Source: Actinophytocola sp963840275 (lineage in GTDB: Bacteria > Actinomycetota > Actinomycetes > Mycobacteriales > Pseudonocardiaceae). From it: a stretch of DNA of 64,000 nucleotides. Below, one piece after another: positions 49,762 to 56,470 of the stretch. The stretch is taken from assembly GCA_963840275.1 (NCBI GenBank), contig CAWIYK010000007.1:992001-1056000 (forward strand), in the 5' to 3' direction. The notes below the pieces were generated by a model. That model ran no database searches and was not told the DNA's origin. It saw only the letters and a list, made by a program, of their open reading frames with translations. The position numbers and the translations under genes were made by a program. The first letter of the stretch is position 1. Every line of letters starts with the position of its first letter.

Positions 49762-51183
49762 TCAGCCTTCCCGTCCCAGCTCGACGTTCTCCAGGATGCC
49801 GAGCGCGTCCGGCACCAGCACGGCCACCGAGTAGTACGCGCTGACGAGGTAGGAGATGATCGCCTGCTCGCTGATGTTCATGAACCGCACCGAGAGGCTC
49901 GGCTGGTACTCGTCGGGGATGCCGGTCTGCTGCAGCCCGATCACGCCCTGGCTCTCCTCACCGGTGCGCATCAGCACGATCGAGCTGGTCCGCTGCTCGG
50001 TGACGCCGATCTTGTTGCAGGGGAAGATCGGCACGCCGCGCCACGCGGGCACCCGGTTGCCGTTCAGGTCGATGGCCTCCGGGTAGATGCCGCGGCGGCT
50101 GCACTCCCGGCCGAACGCGGCGATCGTGCGCGGGTGCGCGAGGAAGAACCCCGGGTTCTTCCACACGGTCGCGAGCAGCTCGTCGAGGTCGTCGGGGGTG
50201 GGCGGGCCGGTGCGGGTGTGGATCCGCTGCGAGAGGTCGGCGTTGTGCAGCAACCCGAAGTCCGGGTTGTTGATCATCTCGTGCTCCTGGCGTTCGCGCA
50301 GGGCCTCGATGGTCAGCCGCAGCTGCTGCTCGACCTGGTCCATCGGCTCGTTGTAGAGGTCGGAGACGCGGCTGTGGACCCGAAGCACGGTCTGCGCGAC
50401 GGAAAGCTCGTACTCGCGCGGGGACAGCTCGTAGTCGACGAACGTGCCGGGCAGCTCCGCCTCGCCGACGTGGCCGGACGCCAGCTCGATGTTGGCCTCG
50501 CCGTGCAGGTTCTGCGCGGCCGACTGCCCGGACTGGAACGCCTCGACCTGTGCGCGCAAGGTGTCCGAGCGGTCGAGCTGCTCGTCGAACGCGCGCTGCG
50601 GCAGCATCAGCACGGTACAGCTCGTCGCCGCCTTGACCGTGTACTCCCACATGCTCTGCGAGTCGACGAGCGTCTCGTCGCCGAAGTGGTCGCCGTTGGC
50701 GAGGGTGTCGAGCACGGTCTCGTCGCCGTACCGACCGGGACCGACCTTGGTGACCTTGCCGTGCGCGATGAGGAACGCCTCGTTGGACTCGTGTCCGAAC
50801 TCGACGATCACGTCGCCGGCCGAGTACTCCCGCTGCTCGAAGCCGTTCGCGAGCGCGCCGAGCACGTCGTCGTCGCCGTACCCGCGCAGCAGCGGCAGCT
50901 CGCCGAGCTCCGCGGGGATGACGCGGATGTCCGAGCCGGTGCTCGTGAACGTCACCCGGCCGTCGCCGACCGCGTAGGACATCCGCCGGTTGACCCGGTA
51001 GGTGCCGCCGGAGACCTGCACCCACGGCAGCATCTTCAGCAGCCACCGCGAGGACACGCCCTGCATCTGGGGCACGGACTTCTTGGTCGTGGCCAGGTTC
51101 CGCGCCGCGGCCGTCGCCAGGCTCTGCTGCGGTCGCTCGCCGTCCGCGCCGACACCCGGCGCCACCGGTTCCGTCACCGTCAC
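49762..51183 (-). CDS. Family 2B encapsulin shell protein (first copy)
   Basis: This is a 473-residue protein with the same layout: an N-terminal arm with SLATAAARNLATTKKSVPQM and RWLLKMLPWVQV, a cyclic-nucleotide-binding-like insert at about 99-215 (GFEQREYSAGDVIVEFGHES; GDHFGDETLVDSQSMWEYTV), and the HK97 shell fold to the end (FVDYELSPREYELSVAQTVL; VSAYYSVAVLVPDALGILEN). The family forms protein nanocompartments; S. griseus EshA is a known relative. The GTG at 51183 is preceded by GGTGGTG. It is the first gene of the eight-gene operon, so the promoter lies in 51184-51562. Two non-identical shells suggest a mixed capsid. Confidence 0.9.
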   Translation of the reverse strand: MTVTEPVAPGVGADGERPQQSLATAAARNLATTKKSVPQMQGVSSRWLLKMLPWVQVSGGTYRVNRRMSYAVGDGRVTFTSTGSDIRVIPAELGELPLLRGYGDDDVLGALANGFEQREYSAGDVIVEFGHESNEAFLIAHGKVTKVGPGRYGDETVLDTLANGDHFGDETLVDSQSMWEYTVKAATSCTVLMLPQRAFDEQLDRSDTLRAQVEAFQSGQSAAQNLHGEANIELASGHVGEAELPGTFVDYELSPREYELSVAQTVLRVHSRVSDLYNEPMDQVEQQLRLTIEALRERQEHEMINNPDFGLLHNADLSQRIHTRTGPPTPDDLDELLATVWKNPGFFLAHPRTIAAFGRECSRRGIYPEAIDLNGNRVPAWRGVPIFPCNKIGVTEQRTSSIVLMRTGEESQGVIGLQQTGIPDEYQPSLSVRFMNISEQAIISYLVSAYYSVAVLVPDALGILENVELGREG

Positions 51184-51562
51184 AACGCACACCACCAATC
51201 GCACATCAGTCAGGAGGGATTCTGGGCAGGACAAAGTAGGCCATTGCTGGCCGGAGACTTGGTCAGGGATTTGGCGGGCCGGAGACAATATGAAACATGC
51301 TGACGATTGGAAGCTAGCACCGGCCACAGAGGGCCACAGTCGCCCAAGAGAGTGACCGCTCAGTGGAATGAATAACCGAGAAACCAAGATTTTCTCACCC
51401 GAAACAGTTGTAACGACCTCGGGAGCAGTCATATGAGTAATCGGGCTTTGGGCCGAACGGGGTTCGCGTTGGGACGAACGTGTCCGCACTCACCCGACCG
51501 TTCGCGAGGTGATAGTGCTGCGGCCACCGTAATGGCCTAGTCCGTTCAGTCCTGTATCTACC
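51184..51562. promoter_or_regulatory. Promoter region of the encapsulin-MEP operon; no gene
   Basis: This 379-bp region is markedly AT-richer than its flanks. It has two GGCCGGAGAC direct repeats (51249-51258 and 51277-51286, 28 bp apart) on the operon side. On the minus strand TTCCAA, a 16-bp spacer and TATTGT (around 51288-51315) make a plausible vegetative promoter. GAACG/CGTTC-type inverted elements occur further out (about 51455-51505). The distal end is the 3' side of the decayed response-regulator gene. Confidence 0.45.
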
Positions 51563-52213
51563 CTACGTCTGCCATCGTCGGCCGTTACGAGGCGCCGATG
51601 AAATATTCCCCCGTGTGAGTCGGTCACCTGGATGGACGATGCGGTGCTCGTGCGCGTGGACTACGAGCTGGACGCGGTCGCGACAGCCGAGTTTGGCGAG
51701 CAGGTTTCCCACGTGTGTCTTCACCGTCGACTCGCCGACCGACATTCGGCCCGCGACTTCCGTATTGGACAGTCCACGTGCGACGAACCGCAACGTCTGG
51801 GATTCCCGTTCGGTCAACGCCGGCAGGGGTTTCGCCGGGCCGACGGGATTCGTCCTGGCGAACTCCGCGATGAGCCTGCGGGTCACGGCGGGTGCGACGA
51901 GCCCGGCACCGCCGGCCACCGTGTGCACCGCGGCGACCAGGTCGTCCGGCTCGACGTCCTTGAGCAGGAAGTCGCTCGCGCCGGCGCGCAGCGCGGCGAA
52001 CACGTACTCGTCGAGGTCGAACGTGGTCACGACGAGCACGTCGGTCGGGGTCGGCGACGTCCGGTCCGGCGAGCCGCCGGGTCGCGGCGATGCCGTCGGT
52101 GCCGGGCATCCGGACGTCCATCAGTACGACATCGGTCCGGAGCCGTCGCGCGACCCGCACCGCGGTGTCGCCGTCACCCGCCTCGCCGACGACCTCGAGG
52201 TTCGGCTCGCGGC
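51563..52213 (-). pseudogene. Decayed NarL-type response regulator
   Basis: The receiver part (PNLEVVGEAGDGDTAVRVAR, DVVLMDVRMPGTDGIAATRR) reads in one frame to about 52050. It then shifts at a GGGG run (52047-52050) into the frame of LVVTTFDLDEYVFAALRAGA, FLLKDVEPDDLVAAVHTV and a good LuxR-type HTH (LTERESQTLRFVARGLSNTE, GESTVKTHVGNLLAKLGC). The N-terminal strand with the acidic pocket is missing: the sequence joins directly to a histidine-kinase remnant. The HTH portion alone (GTG near 52039) could still be made, but the protein would lack its phosphorylation domain. Confidence 0.7.
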
Positions 52214-52256
52214 CACGGCATCGCCGGCATGCGCGAACGGGTGCGGCAGGCCGGCC
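52211..52256. other. Apparent 38-bp microinversion flanked by GGCC
   Basis: On the plus strand 52214-52255 encodes HGIAGMRERVRQAG, the conserved end of a histidine-kinase ATPase domain, whereas the kinase itself lies on the minus strand. Inverting the 38 bp between the GGCC at 52211-52214 and the GGCC at 52253-52256 restores an unbroken minus-strand reading ...LTDGHGIAGMRERVRQAG followed by REPNLEVV. See the related finding. Confidence 0.65.
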
Positions 52257-53000
52257 GTCGGTCAGCGGGACCGCCCGGTCGCTGCTTGGTCCATTGTGGA
52301 CGGTCGGGATCGCGTCCCGGACCACCACCGCGACGCGCGCGCCGGGGGCGTGCTGCCGCGCGTTCGCCAGTGCCTCCTGCGCGACCCGGTACGCGACGGC
52401 CGCAGTGGCGCCCGCGGTGTCGTCCAGCTCGACGGTCATGCCGGCGTGCCGCGCGGCCTCGACGAGCCGCACGAGCGACGGTTGTTCCTGCTCGCGCATG
52501 ATGCCGACCAGCCCGCGCAGCGCCAGCAGCGTGCTCCGCCCCTGCGCGCGGATGGCCAGCTGCGTCTCCCGTGCGGCGGCCGGATCGCGGTCGAGCAACC
52601 GGTCCGCCGCGCCGGCCTGCGCGGCGATCGCGGACAGATCGTGCGCGGCGATGTCGTGGAGGACGCGGGCGATCCGGTCGCGTTCCCGCACGGCCACCTC
52701 CGCGACGTAGGCCCGCCGGGTCTGGACGTACAGCCCCAGCAGACCGGCCACCCCGTAGCTCGCGGCCGACGCGAGCACGAGGTCGAACCCGGAGTTCCCC
52801 GCGTTGCCCCAGTACGTCAGCGTCAGCGCGGTGTGCCCGCCGAGAGCGACGCGGCGATCCCGCCCGCCGCGTGTGCGGCCGCGCCGACGCCGAGCACCAG
52901 CGCGACCCGGCCGCGTGGCAGCAACGTGCCGACGGTGCACGCGAGCGGCACCGCAGGAACCCGACCAGGATCAGGGCGACGACCCTATCCGGGTCGGTCG
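52214..53000 (-). pseudogene. Decayed sensor histidine kinase (HisKA_3 type)
   Basis: Recognisable parts are a membrane region split over frames (VVALILVGFL, then VPLACTVGTLLPRGRVALVL, then FDLVLASAASYGVAGLLGLY), the dimerisation/phosphoacceptor segment ERDRIARVLHDIAAHDLSAI with the conserved His, and the start of the ATPase domain (YRVAQEALANARQHAPGARV). The N-terminus appears cut near the end of the aldo/keto reductase gene. There are at least two frame changes around 52845-52950. The ATPase end is inverted and then fused to the response-regulator remnant. It is almost certainly non-functional as a kinase. Confidence 0.7.
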
Positions 53001-53014
53001 AACGGATACCGCCC

Positions 53015-54004
53015 TCAGGCGCCGGCGGAGTCCAGGCGCGCCAGGTGTTCCCCGCTCAGTTTGATGTCCAACGCGGACAGTGCGACGTCGAGCTGCTCCG
53101 GCGTGCGGGGGCCGATGAGCGTGATCGGCGTCGGTTCGGTCTGGTGCAGCAGCCAGGCGAGCACGAGCTGGTTCGGTCGCACGCCGAGCTCGTCGGCGAG
53201 CGCGGTCAGCGCGGCGAGGCGGGCGTCGGAGTCCGGGCCGAGGTAGTCGGCCATCGCCGGGTGGCCGTCGCGCTTGGCGGCGTCGTCGTAGATGCCCTTG
53301 AGCATCGGCGCGTACGCGACCAGCGACACCGACGGGTTGTCCCGCAGGTGGTCGAGCTGCTCGTCGTCCACAATGGACAGGAACCGCGCGCCGGCGATCG
53401 GACGCAGGTAGGAATGCTGCTGCTGCACCGCGACCGGCGCCGGCCACCCGTGCCGCTCGCACAGCCCGAGGATGCGCTCCAGCCGCCAGGTCCGCACGTT
53501 CGACCAGCCGATGTACCGGGTCTTGCCGGCCGCGACGAGTCCGGCCAGCGCCTCCAGCGTCTCCTCGAGCGGAGTCGCCTTGTCGTCGACGTGCACGTAG
53601 TAGAGGTCGACGTGGTCGGTGCCGAGGCGCCGCAGGCTGCCGTCGAGCGCGTGGCGCAGCGTGTCGGCGCCCGCGCCGACGTAGGTCGGTCCGCCGGGGG
53701 CGCCCCTCGCCGCCTCCGGATCCGACACCCACGCGCTGCCCTTGGTGGACAGGAACACGCGCTCCCGCCGGTCGCCCACGGCGAACCACCGGCCGAGCAC
53801 GTTCTCGCTCTCGCCGCCGGTGTAGCCCGGCGCCGGCCACCACGCATAGCAGTCCGCGGTGTCCACAAAGGATCCACCGGCGTCGAGGTAGCGGTCGAGC
53901 ATGCGGTGCGCGGTGGGTTCGTCGGTGGTGGTGCCCATCAGCATGGCGCCGAGGGCGAGTTGGCTGACTTGTTCGCCGGTGTGGCCGAGTTGAGTTGTCT
54001 GCAC
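53015..54004 (-). CDS. Aldo/keto reductase
   Basis: This 329-residue TIM-barrel oxidoreductase has the catalytic set Asp-Tyr-Lys-His: VDTADCYAWW (Asp and Tyr), LSTKGSAWV (Lys) and DLYYVHVDD (His). GWSNVRTWRL and the C-terminal LIGPRTPEQLDVAL complete the NADPH site. The GTG at 54004 (QTTQLGHTGEQVSQLALGAM) fits the family N-terminus; an ATG at 54034 is possible. It is divergent from a LysR gene 85 bp away, which probably controls it. The substrate is unknown. Confidence 0.88.
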   Translation of the reverse strand: MQTTQLGHTGEQVSQLALGAMLMGTTTDEPTAHRMLDRYLDAGGSFVDTADCYAWWPAPGYTGGESENVLGRWFAVGDRRERVFLSTKGSAWVSDPEAARGAPGGPTYVGAGADTLRHALDGSLRRLGTDHVDLYYVHVDDKATPLEETLEALAGLVAAGKTRYIGWSNVRTWRLERILGLCERHGWPAPVAVQQQHSYLRPIAGARFLSIVDDEQLDHLRDNPSVSLVAYAPMLKGIYDDAAKRDGHPAMADYLGPDSDARLAALTALADELGVRPNQLVLAWLLHQTEPTPITLIGPRTPEQLDVALSALDIKLSGEHLARLDSAGA

Positions 54005-54089
54005 GCCACCGACCCTAGGGACGGTGCGACTCATACGTCCAATGCGAAGATTCGACACGGCTGATACGCGGAGTGCATCATTGCCGGTC

Positions 54090-54971
54090 ATGGAGCTACG
54101 GCACGTGCGCGCCTTCGTGGCGACCGCGGACGAGGGGCACGTCGGCCGCGCGTCCGGCCGGCTGCACGTCACGCAGCCGACGCTGTCCCGCCAGATCGCG
54201 GCGCTCGAACACGCGGTCGGCGTGCCGCTGTTCGACCGGGGTCGTCGCCGGCTCGCGCTGACCCCGGCGGGCGAGGTGTTCCTCGCCGGCGCCCGTGACC
54301 TGGTCCGCCGCGCCGACGACCTCGCGGAGGAGACCCGGCGCGCACACCGCGGCGAGCTCGGTGTGCTGCGCGTCGGGTTCGTCCAGTCCGCGACGTTCGA
54401 AGCGCTGCCCAAGCTCCTCGCCACGTTCCGCGCGGCGTGGCCGGACGTCACCGTCGAGGTCACGGCCATGACCACCATCCGCCAGCTCGACGCCCTGTCC
54501 GACGGCCGCCTCGACGCCGGTCTGCTCCGCACGACCATCGGGGTCTCCGCGCCGGACCTCGTCACCCGCACGCTCTCGGCCGACGCGTTGTTCGCCGCGC
54601 TGCCCGCGGGCCACCGCCTCGCCGCGGCGCCGACCGTGCGGCTGGCCGACCTCGCCGACGAGCCGTTCGTGCTCTACAAGCGCGACTCCGGCCCGGTCGT
54701 CCACGACACGATCGTCGGGCACTGCCTCGCCGCCGGCTTCAGCCCGAGGATCACCCAGGAAGCCGTCGACGTGCAGACGATCGTCGCGCTCGTGGCCGCC
54801 AACCTCGGGGTGTCGCTGCTGATCGCACCGACCCCGCACACCGACGAGGCCGCCGTCGTCTTCCGGCCGCTCGCCGACGAGCTGCCGCCGTGGGAGATGG
54901 CGCTCGCGTGGTCGCGGCGCAACCGCGCCCCCGTGCTGGCGCGGCTGCTGGAGACGGTCAGTCCGGACTGA
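54090..54971 (+). CDS. LysR family transcriptional regulator
   Basis: This is a 293-residue protein. The N-terminal HTH (residues 1-60) reads MELRHVRAFVATADEGHVGR, ASGRLHVTQPTLSRQIAALE; a periplasmic-binding-like effector domain follows (VLRVGFVQSATFEALPKLLA; LVAANLGVSLLIAPTPH). The ATG at 54090 matches the family start exactly. It is transcribed divergently from the aldo/keto reductase gene; the 85-bp gap holds ATACG-containing repeats (CATACG near 54032, GATACG near 54063) as possible binding sites. Its 3' end overlaps the convergent winged-helix regulator gene by 14 nt. Confidence 0.9.
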   Translation: MELRHVRAFVATADEGHVGRASGRLHVTQPTLSRQIAALEHAVGVPLFDRGRRRLALTPAGEVFLAGARDLVRRADDLAEETRRAHRGELGVLRVGFVQSATFEALPKLLATFRAAWPDVTVEVTAMTTIRQLDALSDGRLDAGLLRTTIGVSAPDLVTRTLSADALFAALPAGHRLAAAPTVRLADLADEPFVLYKRDSGPVVHDTIVGHCLAAGFSPRITQEAVDVQTIVALVAANLGVSLLIAPTPHTDEAAVVFRPLADELPPWEMALAWSRRNRAPVLARLLETVSPD

Positions 54972-55521
54972 CCTCGTTCTCCTTGGGGTAGCAGGTGATC
55001 GCCAGGTTGAACGAGTCGCCGTCGGCGCCGCCGTAGCGGGAGAACAGGTCCTGCAACGTCGTGCGCAGCTCGTCGAAGAACTCCGCGCGGCGCTCCGGCG
55101 GCAGCGCGATCCGGCCGGACACCCCGAGCGTCGGCAGCTCGGGCCGGCTCCGGTCGAGGTTCGCGAGGTCGGTCTGCACCTCCTCGACCAGCTCGATGAG
55201 GTGGCCGAGGCTCAGCTCGTCGCGCACCCGGCGGCCGCCGATCGTGCCGACCAGCCGCGGCGAGAGCCAGTACGAGCGGGCCGCCGCCTGATAGATGCCC
55301 TCGACGATGCCGCGCACCCGCCGTTCCGACACCTGCGTCACGAGCCCGGCGTCGACCAGGCGTCTCACGTGGTAGTAGACGCGTTGCGGGGTCTGGTCGA
55401 GCTGGGCGCCGACCTCGGTGCACGAGTGCGGCTCGGCCAGGTGCCGCAGCACCTCGACCCGCTGCGGCTTGAGCAGTGCCTCGGCCTGTTGGAACCCCTC
55501 GACGTACAACAAGTCTTTCAT
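54958..55521 (-). CDS. ArsR-like winged-helix regulator
   Basis: This is a 187-residue protein. The N-terminal winged HTH (about residues 10-85) reads FQQAEALLKPQRVEVLRHLA, SCTEVGAQLDQTPQRVYYHV, RRLVDAGLVTQVSERRVRGI. A C-terminal domain of about 90 residues follows, containing SLGHLIELVEEVQTDLANLD and ALPPERRAEFFDELRTTLQD. It has no metal-binding cysteine cluster, so metal sensing is not suggested. The ATG at 55521 has no Shine-Dalgarno and lies directly beside a GTACGT-N10-ACGTAC repeat, suggesting a leaderless, autoregulated transcript. It faces the epimerase/beta-galactosidase genes and may control them. Confidence 0.8.
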   Translation of the reverse strand: MKDLLYVEGFQQAEALLKPQRVEVLRHLAEPHSCTEVGAQLDQTPQRVYYHVRRLVDAGLVTQVSERRVRGIVEGIYQAAARSYWLSPRLVGTIGGRRVRDELSLGHLIELVEEVQTDLANLDRSRPELPTLGVSGRIALPPERRAEFFDELRTTLQDLFSRYGGADGDSFNLAITCYPKENEVSPD

Positions 55522-55522
55522 A

Positions 55523-55544
55523 GTACGTTCGAGTGTTTACGTAC
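55523..55544. promoter_or_regulatory. Operator of the winged-helix regulator
   Basis: GTACGT (55523-55528) and ACGTAC (55539-55544) are a perfect inverted repeat with a 10-bp spacer, touching the regulator's start codon. A further ACGTAC lies inside its first codons (near 55503). It also lies 42 bp upstream of the divergent epimerase start. Confidence 0.6.
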
Positions 55545-55585
55545 AAGAGTTGCTTGTCAATGGCAGGTCAACGGGAGCTGATCGT

Positions 55586-56470
55586 ATGCTCGCCACGATG
55601 AGCCACGCACCGAGCCGGGTCCTGGTCACCGGGGCGGCGGGCCGGCTCGGCAGTGCGGTGCTGCGCGTCCTCGCGGCGCGGGGCGCGGCCGCCGTCGGGC
55701 TCGACCGCCACGATCCCGGCCACACCGAGACCTTCTTCACGGGCGGCGCCGCCGACGTCGACCTGGTCGCGCGGGCCATGGCCGGCGTCGACACGGTCAT
55801 CCACCTCGCCGCGATCCCCGCGCCCCACCTCGCCACGCCGGCGGAGGTGTTCGTCGGGAACGCGGCCGCCACGTTCGTCGTGCTCGACCAGGCCGCACGG
55901 GCCGGCGTGCGGCGCGCGGTGATCGCGAGCAGCCTGTCGATCACGGGCCTGCCGTTCGCGCCCGCGCCCGCGGCGCCCGACTACGTGCCGATCGACGAGG
56001 CGATGCCGCTCCAGGTGGCCGACCCGTACGCACTGTCCAAACAGGCCGACGAGGCCACCGCCGCGATGGTCGCGCGCCGCGACGGCATGGCCGTCGCCGC
56101 GCTCCGGTTCCCCAAACTCGGGACGCCGGAGTTCCTTGCGGAGGAGGCGGAACTGTACCGCCGCGACCCCGGCGCCGGTGCCGGCGAGCTGTGGAGCTAT
56201 CTCGACCTACGGGACGCCGCGCTCGCGTGCTGGCTCGCCGCGACCGTGCCGCTGTGCGGCGCCCGTGCGCTCTATCTCGCCGCGTCGGAGACACTGTCGC
56301 CGTACCCGACCGAGGCTCTCCTCGACCGGTACCTGCCCGACGTGCCGCGGCGTGCGCCGCTGCCCGGCCGGCGGGTGCCGATCGACACGTCGGCGGCGGC
56401 CGAGCTGCTCGGCTTCACCGCGACCCACACCATCGACATCGCGCCGGCCGATCTTGGGGGCACACCGTGA
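55586..56470 (+). CDS. NAD(P)-dependent epimerase/dehydratase (extended SDR)
   Basis: This is a 294-residue protein. It has the cofactor motif VLVTGAAGRLGSAVLRVL (TGxxGxxG, about residues 16-23), DTVIHLAAIPAP, SSLSITGLP and the catalytic YALSKQADEA (YxxxK). It belongs to the uronate dehydrogenase/UDP-glucose epimerase-like extended SDRs. The ATG at 55586 has GGGAG 8 nt upstream; an ATG at 55598 is possible. It overlaps the GH2 gene by 4 nt (GTGA), so both act in the same pathway, probably sugar conversion after beta-galactoside hydrolysis. Confidence 0.85.
   Translation: MLATMSHAPSRVLVTGAAGRLGSAVLRVLAARGAAAVGLDRHDPGHTETFFTGGAADVDLVARAMAGVDTVIHLAAIPAPHLATPAEVFVGNAAATFVVLDQAARAGVRRAVIASSLSITGLPFAPAPAAPDYVPIDEAMPLQVADPYALSKQADEATAAMVARRDGMAVAALRFPKLGTPEFLAEEAELYRRDPGAGAGELWSYLDLRDAALACWLAATVPLCGARALYLAASETLSPYPTEALLDRYLPDVPRRAPLPGRRVPIDTSAAAELLGFTATHTIDIAPADLGGTP

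Noticed and set aside
51563..52039. Intact stand-alone LuxR-type regulator starting at a GTG near 52039
   Set aside because: The upstream sequence still encodes the rest of a receiver domain in another frame, so this is a fragment of a frameshifted response regulator.
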